DNA of 64,000 nt from Hygrophila difformis (GCA_030278955.1 JAOANR010000003.1:60381628-60445627); one strand, 5' to 3'. Counted from the stretch's first letter, positions 12,295 through 24,162 are shown. Program-made: numbers and translations. Notes: generated by a model from the letters alone, not told the origin.

Positions 12295-14061
12295 TCAAGC
12301 TCCAAGTTGCTGGAGTTGTTTGTATATGGTTTTGGAAATCAGTCCTCGGTCACGTATAGTGCTCCAAAAGGAATCCAAGTAGCTCTTATCATTCGCATAT
12401 GAAGCATTAACACTTCTGAAGATTTTGAGATTTACCATGAACCTACTCTTATACATTGCATCAAACAATGCTGAAGCAGAAACAACATCTCCTACTCTCC
12501 AATGTGCATAAGCCAGATTAGTATACACAATTGTATCTCCTAGTATACCCTTTTCTTGCATCATTCTGAATAGTCTTTGTGCACAGTCAATTTTTTCTTT
12601 CTTACACAATCTCCGTACCATTGATCGATACACACTGATATCAGCACAGAAACCACGCTGCACCAACTCATCTGGTAATGCCAAGATAGCTTCATCATCA
12701 TTGTGCTGACAGTAAATATCAATAAGCCAGGCATATGTGCAGTGGCTTGGATTAAATCCAGCAGCGAGCATATTAAATAGCATCTCTTTAGCATTGTTTA
12801 TGTCTTGTGCCTTGACGAATCCATGAATCAAGGCTTTGTAAGTGAACTGATCAGGCTTCAATCCAGCTTCTAGCATCCTGTCCTTCACTCTCAAAGCAGA
12901 CCTCATGTCTCCAATCTTACAATAAGCATTGATTAAAGTGTTACATGTAACATGGTCAGCTTCTATTCTTGTATCATTCATTTCATTCAATAGTTTATTT
13001 GCATCCTTTAACCGTCTCTCTTCACATAATTTACGTAGAATTGCATTATAGGTCACTACTCCGGGATACAACCCCTTGTCCCTCATTATATCAAGAAACT
13101 GTAAAGCCTCACCAACTTCACCAACTCTGCAGTACCCATCAATCAATGTAGTATACGTCACATGGTTTGGAGAAACACCTTTAATTTCTTTAAAAGATCT
13201 CAAGGCCTCTCGCATTCTTCCTTCTCTACAATAACTATGAATAAGTGAATTGTAAGTTACAATATCAGGGCATATTCCTCCTTTTTCCATCCTATCTTGA
13301 ACAAACAAAACCTCATAATGCATGCCCTTTTTGCAATACAATGAAATCAATGTATTGTACGTGAAAAGATCCGGAAATATGCTTTTCAACTCCATTTCAC
13401 TTAATATTTCCTCTGCTTTCTCTACATCTCCTGACCTACAACAAGCATGAATCAGGACATTGTAAACATGTACATTAGGAAGAACCCCAACTTTCAGCAT
13501 CTTCTTATAAATTTTCCACAAAGTATCAATCTGTCCCTCTTTAACCAGCAAATTCAGAAGCACAGTACAAGCATGTAAATCTGGCTTATACTTACATACC
13601 CTCATATGGTCAAACACTTGTATCGCATCTGGACTCATTTTTGAATTAGCATAAAATATCACCAACCAACTCAAAACATGCGAATTTACATCCGGTTCCC
13701 CACCACTACGCACTAGCGCATTCAAAACAGTAGGGGAAGATAAATAATGTTTCCTAGCAATCTTCTCAACTAAATTTTGAGCTGTCCTGAAATGTCTCGT
13801 TTTAGTGAGAATGTAAATCATATTCCAAGTAAATTGCAAGGAATGCTTGTAGTGTGGTACTGTCTCAACCCATTTAAAGAAGGACCATGCAATTGAAAAC
13901 TCACGAGGAGAAAGCTTCAACAGTGCTTGATTAATTATAGATGATGTCACAAAAAAACCAATCTTAGGTTTCAGAAGTCTCTCCCAATTTCCCTTAATGA
14001 CTATGGCACATAATGGATTTACCATCTGGGTTCCACTACTCGCAGAATCCAACCTTTCCAT
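12295..14061 (-). CDS. pentatricopeptide repeat (PPR) protein, At5g38730-like
   Basis: An intronless 588-codon frame, as usual for PPR genes. It carries about twelve P-type 35-residue repeats, for example VHVYNVLIHACCRSGDVEKA, HVTYTTLIDGYCRVGEVGEA and HVTCNTLINAYCKIGDMRSA. The N-terminus (NPLCAIVIKGNWERLL) and the C-terminus (FWSTIRDRGLISKTI) resemble what I recall of Arabidopsis At5g38730 along the whole length, including spacing. PPR proteins of this class bind organelle RNA; targeting was not clear by eye. The first ATG (14,061) is used, but Met13 (14,025) is an alternative start. Downstream of the stop, CAG/GTATAT at 12,207/12,206 is a good donor, suggesting a 3'-UTR intron. It is divergent from the helicase locus, with heads about 590 bp apart. 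No frame damage. Confidence 0.93.
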   Translation of the reverse strand: MERLDSASSGTQMVNPLCAIVIKGNWERLLKPKIGFFVTSSIINQALLKLSPREFSIAWSFFKWVETVPHYKHSLQFTWNMIYILTKTRHFRTAQNLVEKIARKHYLSSPTVLNALVRSGGEPDVNSHVLSWLVIFYANSKMSPDAIQVFDHMRVCKYKPDLHACTVLLNLLVKEGQIDTLWKIYKKMLKVGVLPNVHVYNVLIHACCRSGDVEKAEEILSEMELKSIFPDLFTYNTLISLYCKKGMHYEVLFVQDRMEKGGICPDIVTYNSLIHSYCREGRMREALRSFKEIKGVSPNHVTYTTLIDGYCRVGEVGEALQFLDIMRDKGLYPGVVTYNAILRKLCEERRLKDANKLLNEMNDTRIEADHVTCNTLINAYCKIGDMRSALRVKDRMLEAGLKPDQFTYKALIHGFVKAQDINNAKEMLFNMLAAGFNPSHCTYAWLIDIYCQHNDDEAILALPDELVQRGFCADISVYRSMVRRLCKKEKIDCAQRLFRMMQEKGILGDTIVYTNLAYAHWRVGDVVSASALFDAMYKSRFMVNLKIFRSVNASYANDKSYLDSFWSTIRDRGLISKTIYKQLQQLGA

Positions 14062-14653
14062 TTCAGAATCAGGAACTGTTGTAAACTGAAATCAACAAAA
14101 TATGTTCATACCTCTTGAATTTGAATGCATTTGATAAAAGAAGACTGAAAGCAGGCAGTGAGACGAAAGCGGTCCGAAGCATTCACAGCACCATTAATTC
14201 GTCGGAGCTGCAACACCTAAAACTTGAAATTAAGGAATTTGATATTCAGAGGAAGACCCTCCTTTTGTTTAAGCTTCCGAGGTATTTGCAACTTTGCAAG
14301 ACTGAATAGTGAATTCTATAGTTCGAGACTCGGAAAGAAAGTTTGAGGGCTTAGTCGAAGAAGGGATGGAGGGAGGGTGGATTTCTCCCACTGCCGGAAC
14401 CGATGAGACTGAAGAGAGACCTTGTGACCGGTGATTTGCGACTGTGAAAGAGAAATTGTGGATTTTGGTTTTGGAATTCGCCAATTCGGAATGGCCGAAC
14501 CGGAACTCAAAGTTGTTGGGGTCGGATATCGGGTTATCGAGGCAACCCGACCCGTCCTCCCTTTAAACCTTTAAAAACCCTAAATATCAAACCCCTGCCC
14601 TAATTTGCCTTTGCATTTGATCCATCGCCTCTCAGTCTTCTCAGAGAAAGAAA
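14062..14653. promoter_or_regulatory. shared divergent promoter region of the PPR gene and the helicase locus
   Basis: The roughly 590 bp between the two start codons must hold both promoters. The helicase side has a telo-box-like AAAAACCCTAAA around 14,573-14,584, an element frequent upstream of plant translation and RNA-processing genes, and a pyrimidine-rich leader (TCTCAGTCTTCTC). No convincing TATA box on either strand. Confidence 0.45.
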
Positions 14654-14828
14654 ATGAGGAAACGATCTAGGCTTCAATCAGACCGGGAGGTCGAACGTTT
14701 AGAATCAATCACTCCCATGGAACTCTTCGCTTCCGAAAACTAATGGCGGTGCAGAGGAGGATTTCTCTCTTTTCATCGGTTCCAACGAACTTGAAGGAGG
14801 TATTGCCACGATTGCTTCTGCTTTATTT

Positions 14829-16692
14829 ATTGGTATTAAAGGTTTTAGTTACCTAATTAAATTTTATTTTTAGTATATTTATATAAATTTATTGCTTCTG
14901 TTAGTAGTACCGAGTTAAAAAATCTTAGTTTCTAGTTACCTAATTAAATTTTATTTTTAGTATATTTATATAAATTTAACCATTTTCTTCCATTTGTATC
15001 TTTTTATCATTAGATTGATTGTATTTATGTCTTATTCAACAAAAGAACAATAAAATTTAATTTTAAATACTATTATTTTTTAAAAATTATGTACTATTGA
15101 AATGAGTACACACTCAAATGATATAAGAGTTTCCAAAAAAGAACGAAAAATAAAAATAAAAAAAGATTTTAGGAAAAAATTAAAAACTTTAAAATTTTGA
15201 ACTATAAATATAATTTTTTGTGAATAAGATATAAATATATGTGATCTAATGGTAATATAATAAAAGTAAAAAGAAAAAAAGAAAAAATATATGCACTTAG
15301 GAGTACCATTATATACTTATGTAAAGTACTGTTTTCTAGTTATTACTACTATGAAAGTGTTTAAAGTACTGTTTGCATTTATTAAGAGTATCATTATGTG
15401 CTTAGTTGAGTATTGTTTTCTAGTTATTTACAGTATTGTTGAAAGTGTTTAAAGTACTGTTTGAACTTATTAAGAGTACTATTATGTGCTTACGTAGAGT
15501 ACTGTTATGCACTTATTAAGAGTAGCATTATATGCTTAGTAGAGTACTATTTTCTAGTTATTTACAGTTATGAAAGCGTTTAAAGTACTATTTGCACTTA
15601 TTAAAAGTACTATTATTTGCCTATGTAGAGTACTGTTATGAAAGTGTTACACTTATTAAGAGTACCATTATGTGCTTAGTTGAGTTCTGTTTTCTAGTTA
15701 TTTACAGTACTTTTATGAAAGTGTTTAGAGTAATGTTTGCACTTATTAAGAGTACAGTTATGTGCTTATGTATAGTACTGTTATGCACTTATTAAAAGTA
15801 CAATTATGTGCTTAGTAGAGTACTATTTTCTAGTTATTTACAGTACTGTTATGAAAGTGTTTAAAGTACTGTTTGCACTTATTAAAAGTACTATTATGTG
15901 CTTATGTAGAGTACTGTTATAAAAATGTTTAAAGTATTGTTTGCACTTATTAAGAGTACCATTATGTGCTTAGTTCAGTATTGTTATTTAGTTATTTAGA
16001 GTAATGTTTATAAAAGTTGGAGATTAGAGATATTCTTATTTTTTTTGGTGCCATGAAATTTATTATGCTTTTATATTTTTTAATATTAGCTACTGTAGAA
16101 TTATAAATAAAATATTTATTTTAAAATTTAAAAATAATAAATACCTTCGGATGAAAAAAATAATGAGGCTAATAAACAAACAAATTAATTAATACTATTC
16201 AATACTATTAGTTTTAAAAGAAAATTCTGTAATTTTAAATAAGTACATATCGGAATAAAATAAGAGTTTGAAAAGAGAACAAAAATAATAATAAAAAAAT
16301 AAGATGAGATAAAAAAATATTATTATTTAAAATTTAAAATTTTAAAATTCTAATATACGAATATAAATATAATTGATACAAGAGTTTTAAAAGAAAAATA
16401 AATAAATAAAAAGATTTAAGGAAAAATTAGAAAGATTACACAAAACTTAAAACTTTAAAAAGTTACGTTATAAATATAATTTCTTTTTGGTGAATAAGAT
16501 ATAAGTATTAATTGATGTAATAGTAAAAAAACAAATTAAAAAAAAAATAGTGAAATTCATATAAATATACTAAAAATAGAAATTTTTTTACCTAATGGTA
16601 ATAAAATATAAACTGGTACTAAAAACTAAAATTTTTTAACTTGGTACTACTTAACAAATTAAACCCTCCAAAATGGTACCAATAAATAATTT
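14829..16692. mobile_element. foldback-type non-autonomous element in helicase intron 1
   Basis: The two ends of intron 1 are inverted copies. The left end (14,829-14,990) has GTAGTACCGAGTTAAAAAAT and TTTTTAGTATATTTATAT. Both recur, inverted and slightly changed, at 16,560-16,680 (ATATACTAAAAATAGAAAT, then TTTTTTAACTTGGTACTAC). The left terminus also contains an internal direct duplication of about 90 bp. The interior is AT-rich and holds the tandem array at 15,290-16,010. No coding frame. Exact ends and target duplication are not certain. Confidence 0.6.
15290..16010. repeat. degenerate tandem array, periods about 70 and 140 bp
   Basis: The phrases GTGTTTAAAGTACTGTTTGC, CACTTATTAAGAGTACCATT, ATGTGCTTAGT and TTTTCTAGTTATTTACAGT recur in order. 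Occurrences of the first lie at about 15,355, 15,436, 15,575, 15,719, 15,857 and 15,927. The higher-order unit is about 140 bp with about 70 bp half-units. The motif GTACT is spaced through the whole array. Confidence 0.85.
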
Positions 16693-19600
16693 CCCCCTTG
16701 TTTGGGGTTTTAATAGTAAAATTCTAGTTTTGGAGCTTTGGTTAGTGAATTTTCCTTGAATGCAGGATTTCTTTCTCTTGAAGAGTTTGATGATTTGGAT
16801 TATGGGTTCAAAATTCCAAACGTCCATGTAGAAGGCGAGAGGGAAGAGTTTAAAGGAAAGATAAAATCAAAGAAGCAGAAGAAAAATGGAGGTGATGCTG
16901 ATGATAGCTGCAGTGGTGAGGTTGGACCAAGCAAAGAGAATGATGAGAAGGATGCTGGCAAACAGAAAAAGAAAAAGAAAACGAAGAAAGGTAAGAAAAA
17001 GAAAAAAGATCATCCAAAGAATGATGATGCAGATACAGTGGCAAAGAAGACTACTGCTGGTTCGTATGCATTTACCATGACTTTTTTCGTTTTTTTTTTT
17101 CCCTCACTGCAGATTGTTGATTAGGATCTGTGTTCCATTTTTGGAATTGTGAGCAAATTGAATGAACAAGAATTCACAATATGTGAATGTATGTATTTTA
17201 ATGGTGGGAAGTAAACTAAGTAATCTATCGTTTGACTGAGGTTTAACAATTTGATAAGTTTGTGGACTTGTGGTTGACAATAAATAGCTGATACTTGTGT
17301 TGCGATTATTTACTTCCTGTTGTTGATTGCTGACTGTATGAGTAACGTTTCCATGAGTCCATGAGACCATGACCGCAAACTGTGATCTGGGAACTTTACC
17401 ATAGTCATACGTTTAATTTGATTACATTAAATTTCTTTCTTCTTCTTCCATATTTTTTGACTGCATATTGCTGCTTCTATTGCAAGCTTTGTTCAGTTCT
17501 CAACTTTTGGAGTATTATTATATATGCATGTTAGGGTGGGGGTGGTGGGATAGTTTATTTTTCACACTTGTGAGAACGTTCACATGTGTAATGTGCTAAC
17601 CATGAACTGCAATAATCATAGTGTTTGTTATTATGAGTTCTGGAGTAATTAGTTGGTTGAATTGCTCATATTCTTGAGGTTTGAAAGTCTAATGTTCTGT
17701 GTGATGCCATATGAAATGACTTCAGATACTGATGGAGATAATGGTGATGATAGAGAGGATTTGGTTGATGAAGAAGAATATTGTGCATGGAGTGAATTGA
17801 GACTTCATCCTAGAATCATGAAATCAATATATAAGCTTAAATTTCTGGAGCCAACACCAATACAGAAAGCTTGTATTCTTGCTGGTGCTCATCGAGGGAA
17901 GGTTGGTTTCTTTATCAATAAATGAAAATGCATTAGGTATGAACAATTGTTTTCGGTTTTCCTATTATTAACTATAATTTATGGCATGACAGGATGTACT
18001 TGGAGCTGCAGAGACAGGATCTGGTAAAACTCTTGCCTTTGGTTTGCCAATCTTACAGAGGCTTCTTGAAGAGCAAGATAAAGTGGAGAGGATCCTGGCA
18101 GAGGAAGGAGAGGCAAATGAGAGGATAGCTCCACATGGTGTCCTACGTGCGCTAATCGTTGTCCCCACAAGGGAGCTTGCATTTCAGGTACTCATAAACT
18201 ACTTCTTTATCTGTTCTTTCTGGTTTGATTATCGTTTCTTTCTACTGGAATTATTGTGGAACAAGTTTTTTTTTTTTTACAAGTTTTTTTCTTTATTTTA
18301 GTTGAAATTATATTATCTATTAAAATGTCATGGTGTATTGAAGGTCACTGATCATCTGAAGGAAGTAGCATTAGGCACCAACTTTAGAGTGGTTCCCATT
18401 GTTGGTGGAATGTCTAGAGAGAAGCAAGAATGACTTCTAAAATCAAGACCTGAAATTGTTGTTGGCACACCGGGCCGACTCTGGGAATTTATGTCAGGTG
18501 GAGAAACTCATCTCGTTGAGGTAAGAAATAATGTTTCCAGACATTGACTGCTTCAGTTTGCTTTTATGTCAATACAGTTCTAGAACTATTTTCTTTAATT
18601 ACCGTATTCCATAATCTGTGTTGGTTCATGTCCTTGTTCCATCAGTTATCTTAGTCTTCTATGTTTGTAATTTACCTGCTCAGGAGGATGGATGATTCTG
18701 AAAATATTTGTTTCTGGGATGTTCTTGAGATGTCTTTCATGGTGGTTAAAATTATTATAAGTATTAATCAACTCTGACATGAACGACTTACTGCAGTCTA
18801 CTTGGCTAGTTTTATCTTTCTGAGTGAATCCTGCTGCAATTCTGCTTGTCTGACATAGAAGTTCATCTATTGAACCTCTGTAATTGAGTTGATGACAATT
18901 ATTATCATATGAAACTGCTGCATATGTCTGGCACTAAAGTTGTTTTTATTTATTTATTCATTTTCAATCATATTATGTTATTTTACTCATGAAATGAGTA
19001 ATGTTAGCTCATATGTTGTGATGCAGCTGCACTCCCTGTCGTTTTTTGTGCTGGATGAGGCTGATCACATGATTGATTTTGGTCATTTTCGTGAGTTACA
19101 ATCTATAATAGTAATAGACATGCTTCCAACCGACAAAGAATCAAATGGTAGCCATCCTCAAAATACACAGAACTGCGTGACTGTTGCAAATGTTCAGAGA
19201 AGGAAAAGACAAACCTTTGTGTTTTCTGCCACACTTGCCCTTTCTTCTGATTTTCGGAAAAAGTTAAAGCATGGATCTCTTAATGCCAAAAAAGATGAAA
19301 TTAGTTCTATGGTAGCCCTTACTGAGAAAGCAAGAATGAGGACTAATGCTGCCATCGTAGATCTTACAAATGCTTCAATTTTGGCTCACAAGCTTATATA
19401 CTCAGTCATTGAGTATGCTTCTCCCTTCATGTTGTTTCCTTATAGCATATGATTCATATCTGCTAATGTTCTGGTATATATTTGTTTGAGTGTGAGTGTC
19501 GAGAGATAGTAACATGGATGCATGGTTTGCAGGTGCAGGGAAGAAGAAAAAGAAGCTTATCTATATTATATATTACGTGTTCATGGACAAGGCCGCACCA

Positions 19601-19960
19601 TTGTGTTCTGTACTACGATATCTGCTCTACGTCGGATTTCTTCACTATTGCGTATTCTCAACATAAATGCATGGACCCTTCACGCAAAGATGCGGCAAAA
19701 GGCACGCCTAAAGGTTCATTTTCTCAACTTCATGCATGACAGATTGGTTTTTTCAAACCTTTTATTCTTTGCTATATCTACTGATTACTATTTATTATTT
19801 AAAGATAATGAAAAATGTGATAATTGTTTGAGGGTTGTTGATTCGATGTATAATCTTGATAGCCACACCCACTAGATAAGGGCAGGCATGTCTCTCTCTT
19901 CAGCATTTTACTCTATATTTAATATTTAATATATACTAGCAATACATTGTTTACGTTTAA

Positions 19961-20205
19961 GTATTTGTGTTAGAAATTTGATATAAAACCCAATACTAAA
20001 GGCCAGTTGTGCCATTGACAGATTGACTTACATTAAACCAAAATTTATTTTTGCTGCAAGTGTTGATAATGTCTATTGTATAAGACACCATTTAACACCC
20101 TCATTTTTAAGGGATGAGTGTTACCATCACATACCTTAGTTAAGCTTGCTAACGAGTAACTTTACTAAGGAATGCTGAGGCTGAAAGTTAAAAATGAATA
20201 ACTTA
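19961..20205. repeat. dispersed repeat, copy B
   Basis: Near-identical to 7,296-7,537 with a handful of substitutions. It marks the left border of the foreign DNA inside the helicase intron: sequence up to about 19,960 looks like native intron. Between it and the TRIM (20,206-20,479) lies about 275 bp absent from copy A. Confidence 0.85.
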
Positions 20206-20479
20206 GGTGCCTTAATCTAGAGTTACGATTAAGTACTGGAACTCTAAACAATTGTGTTGAGTTTTTCGGGAAAGGGAGGTGGGACACCAGATGATGGGCA
20301 TCACCAAGCCTCCTAGACAGAAGTCCCCAACCCGCAACTCATTAGTACATTCGTCTATCTTGTATCCCATTGATTACAAATGAAACTAAGGGATAATTTA
20401 AAGATTAGAGAAGGATGTAGTAAAATAAAAACAACACTTTATCAATCTCAGAACCGAATCTCGTTCATGTGATATGAAA

Positions 20480-20808
20480 TGTTAGAGAAAAGATGGACCT
20501 AAGGCTTCAACCTAAAACCAATTGGGGATAGGTAGAGAGGCCCATGTCCATATAAATAGGGGGATAACCCAACATATAAACGATGTGGGACTTTAGCACT
20601 CCTCCTCGAGATGATACTCATCTCGGAAACAACATCGAGATGATATTCATATCGGAAACAACGAGATACCCAAATGAGTACCCATGGCTCTGATACCATG
20701 TTAGAGAGAAGACGAACCTAGGGCTTCAACCTAAAACCAATTGGTGATAGGTAGAGAGGCCCATATCAGGGGGATAACCCAACATATAAACGATGTGGGA
20801 CTTTAGCA
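20480..20808 (-). mobile_element. complete TRIM retroelement, copy B (329 bp)
   Basis: Two LTRs (20480-20598, 119 bp; 20699-20808, 110 bp) start TGTTAGAGA and end TTTAGCA. The internal region is only 100 bp. GCTCTGATACCA beside the right LTR is an inverted tRNA-Met primer site, and CTCCTCCTCGAG beside the left LTR is the inverted polypurine tract, so the element reads on the minus strand. The right LTR has a small deletion around its TATA-like region. No protein is encoded; movement would need enzymes from a larger retrotransposon. Confidence 0.88.
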
Positions 20809-20868
20809 TAACCAATAATCTATTTCTTCTATCCTATAAGAGAAACTCTAACCAAATCTGAATTGAAT

Positions 20869-21617
20869 CAGTGTCACATAATTCGGAATTCGCTTCGATA
20901 CGAGGGACGAAGTTCGATTCGCAATTCGCTAGTTAAATTTTTTTTGATTCGCTAGGGGTATACTGCTTCAATTCGCTTTTTTGAATCATAATTCGATGTT
21001 TTGATTCGATTAGATTTTTTTCTTTTAATCCACATACTCAATTTTTAACTAGGGTATACATGATGAAAAGAAATTTGATATAGAAAAAAGAAACAAAAGT
21101 TTTTGAGTGGGCGGTGGGAGTGGTAAGATAAACTTGGAAACAAACAAAAATCTTGAATAGTGTGAGGAGAGACTGTAGGGGTAGTAATTGACTGCATACA
21201 TTAATTGATTTTATGTGCTTCGAAAAAAGACTAAGCTCTTATCTGAGATTGGTTCTCTCTCCAATTCAAAGATACTGTTCATCTTCTTCCTCCCCTCCTT
21301 CCCCCTCATTCTCCCGCTTTCCCCGTCCTTCTCCCACTGTTTGCCCTAAACCCTAATTTCTTCTTTCTATTATGCCGCCGGCGCCTCAACCTCAGTCCTT
21401 CTCTTCCCCACCCGCGGCTCTCCCCGCTGCCCCGACTGCGCGAGCCCTGCTCCTGGTCCCGCGTGTCCGCTGCTCATGCTTCCACTTTGTTTCAATTCGC
21501 TCATTTCACCGAATTGATTCACGAATTCAAGCGAATAAGATCGCTACCGAACCCCGTTTCGGTTCGAGCGAACCGAATCGCAATTCGACAGTGTAATGAG
21601 CGAATTATGTTACACTG
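20869..21617. mobile_element. non-autonomous hAT-like element carrying a gene-like GC-rich interior (749 bp)
   Basis: It is flanked by the 8 bp direct repeat AATTGAAT (20861-20868, 21618-21625). The ends are inverted: CAGTGTCACATAATTCG on the left, CGAATTATGTTACACTG on the right. Subterminal AATTCGCT/AGCGAATT words are repeated. The interior has a pyrimidine-rich leader, the word AAACCCTAATTTC, and an ATG at 21372 opening a short proline/alanine-rich frame (MPPAPQPQSFSSPPAAL). That looks like a captured gene 5' end. No transposase. hAT is inferred from the 8 bp duplication. Confidence 0.85.
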
Positions 21618-21999
21618 AATTGAATTCTCTGCCGTTGGATCTAAAATTCAATTAAAATTGTGGCCGTTGGATCAAGATGATGGTGGATTCCATTATTCTT
21701 ATCTGGGATCGATTCTGCGCAGTCTCATTTCTCCCCCCTCCTAAATCTTAACCACTGCTCCCCTCCTCTTCGTTTCCTCCGCCCTAAATTTCCCACGACT
21801 AATTTCTCACTCCGCCTTCGTTCCCATCGCTCCCTTCCGCCGCACTCAGCCCAGTGAACGTCGGCCCTCCTCCGGCCTCCGTGAGCCCTAGCCGCCGCCG
21901 CCTTAGCCCTGCGCGCATCCTCATTGCTCGCTGCCCTCCCGGCGCGAGAAGTTTAATATCGAGTCGCGTTTATCTGAAATCGAGTCACACCTCTCTACC

Positions 22000-23682
22000 G
22001 TATGCAGAGCCCCAGCAAGAATCTTTGCTTCCATTCTCCTCCTCGGTTAATTTGAGTTCCCTCTGCGGCCCCCTCGACAGCTTCGCCACCTCCCACATCC
22101 GATTGGCCTTCCTCTACAAGCCCGTCATTATCCAATTCATCCCCTTCGACGCCCGCCTAAACCCTCCTTTATTTACAATTCCGACGTTGTTTCCGGATCC
22201 GCCGAGGATATCCTCCGTTAACTCGACTCCAAATTCCCTGACCCGTCTCTCGCCCTCACCAATGCTACCGCCACCTCTATCTGGGGCTGGTGCGGCGAAA
22301 CCACTCCCATCGTCGCCTTTGTTGTGCTGCTGCAACGGAGCATTAACTTTCATCTCGACAGGATGGTCAACTGGGCGATCGACATGGCGGCGCGTGGCAG
22401 AAAAGCTAGAGGGGATCCTTCCATGGGCACCCCGGGAATGGAGGTCAAGAAATTTGCCAGGGAGTATTCACACCTGTTGCAGTTGATGCTGGAGCACGCT
22501 CAGATGGAGGAGAGGGTTCTCTTTCAGATCTTCGAATCTGCCGATCGAGGTGCTTTTTTCTTTTAGTCTTATTTTTTGGTTAGTGATTGTACAAATGTTG
22601 TTGCATCGGGTACTATGGTCTTTGATGGTGATTAGGTTGCATAGAAGAAAATGCAAATGCAATTCTGGTCGTTGTCATTGATTACTCAATTTTTTATACT
22701 TGTTTGAATTCTCATCTGCGCTGTCTTCGTTTTTTCCTTTCTGAAACTTCTGTGTTGGATATCATTGATGACAATAAGGTTCGCAAACCAGGATTTTGAT
22801 AATCTTCTATGGCGGAGTGTGACACGATTGTCATTGGTGAAGATGGGGGCAGCTGTAGCAAAGTGATTATGGAAAATTATTGGGTGATTGAGGCTATATA
22901 ATTAGTATTAATTTCCCTTTTTCTTTTTGTCCAAATTTAAGGCTTAACTCAACTTACATATTTTTCTGGATCAAATTTTACTGTCTTAAAAGAAACACAA
23001 TTTGAGAATTGAAAAGAATCAATCATAGCAATGTACCATCTTTCATCGTATAATTGATTGATTTGGAACTTAAGTAGCACTTGTTCAAAAATTCAAGCTA
23101 CACACACTGTATGTAAAATAAAAAGGTAAGATGAGACTGAATTGAAATTTTATCAAGTAAATTTATAGCATGTTGAGATTGAGGACTCACAAGGTGTTCT
23201 GAAAAATCTAAAAGCTGTATAGATAGTGGCATAATTTAACAAATGAGGTGGAAGCCTAAGGGTTGTTGCCATAAATATCTGTTCACAAAGTGGTTCAATG
23301 CAGTGCGTATTAAACGTCTTTATTCTTGGTGGTTCATCAAGAATATTTTGCAATCAAGTAAAGAAGCTCAAGTAATATGTGATTTTGGCAATATTGATTA
23401 TCAGAGTGCAGCAAACATCTATAAACTTCTCTTGGGGAACGAGTTCTTATGAATTTTCAGTTTTATGCTACTTGAAGCGATGATGAGTTTATTGCTTGCT
23501 ATATATGATTGAAAATTTAATGTGCAGGATTGTGCAGAGTTGCAAATGAGGAGCATGCCCAACAACTTCCTACGATGAACAGAATCAAAGAAGAGATTAA
23601 GATCATTGGAGGCATGAGTTCAGGTAGTCCGGACTACCAAGAGGACATTAACAACCTTTCATCCCGTCTTAAAAAATTAAAG
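22000..23682 (+). pseudogene. plant hemerythrin (HHE)-domain protein, truncated pseudogene
   Basis: Exon 1 (to 22549) reads YNSDVVSGSAEDIL, then TPIVAFVVLLQRSI, then KKFAREYSHLLQLMLEHAQM. Exon 2 (23528-23682) reads VANEEHAQQLPTMNRIKEEI, then SGSPDYQEDINNLSSRLKK. This order matches Arabidopsis At3g54290, a hemerythrin HHE cation-binding protein, including the His/Glu-rich EHAQMEER and NEEHA metal-site segments. Damage: an in-frame TAA at 22219-22221, frame changes further 5' (22,000-22,180), and loss of the last exon, which in the family carries the HFEEEE-type motif. Exon 2 runs into unrelated sequence. It lies inside the foreign block in the helicase intron and so is likely a carried or duplicated fragment. 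Confidence 0.85.
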
Positions 23683-24162
23683 GTGTGCCCAGAAGCATTT
23701 AGGAGTATCTGATTCAAACCCTAGATCCGTCAGTTAAGGTAAACCGTCTTTCCCTTCCCCTAACAATTAAGGTAATGAATGCTTGTTTTCGGTGTTGCAA
23801 ATCTACGGCTTGTAATTGTGATTTCCATTGTTGGTTGAATGAAATGTGTTGTGAAAATTTCAGTTAAGGTTTATTGATTTTGAAGAAATGCAGGTGTTGC
23901 TTCAGCATCACGGATGCATATATCAGTTCTATGTAACATACTGGTTGTGATATGAAGAAATGCAAGTCTAATTCCATTGGGACTGGTCGTTGATTGTGTA
24001 GCAAATGCTAAGGTAGTATTGCAATAGCTAGAAAGTTATAAAATCAGTTGATTTTTATTGTTACCTTTATTTCAGGATATGTGCAGCCCTTAAATTGATG
24101 ATTCAGACATGAAAGCTTCAATATGGGGAACTGTGAGTTTTAATTCCTGCTTGTAAATAATT

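Larger units (their letters stand above)
14654..19713 (+). pseudogene. RH13: DEAD-box RNA helicase 13-like gene, 5' half (exons 1-7)
   Basis: Exons: 14654-14799, 16766-17059, 17726-17901, 17993-18187, 18344-18520, 19027-19412 and 19533-19713, all with GT-AG borders and matching phases. The text follows plant RH13: a lysine-rich acidic N-terminus, WSELRLHPRIMKSIY, the Q-motif region (TPIQKAC), motif [49 protein letters not shown] and [15 protein letters not shown]13 is a nuclear or nucleolar ATP-dependent helicase resembling yeast Mak5, which acts in 60S ribosome assembly. Two lesions break the frame. A tandem ATCA duplication (extra 14708-14711) lies in exon 1, just before LPWNSSLPK. A TGA at 18431-18433 stands where Arabidopsis has Arg (QERLL), compatible with a CGA-to-TGA change. 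Exon sequence is otherwise well conserved, so this is a recent pseudogene or an allele or assembly with errors. Confidence 0.88.

Noticed and set aside
15290..16010. CRISPR-like array
   Set aside because: Units are contiguous degenerate tandem repeats without unique spacers, in a plant nuclear intron.
19961..20205. LTR of a second retrotransposon starting TGTTAGA
   Set aside because: No matching end, primer site or partner LTR was found, so it is left as an unclassified dispersed repeat.
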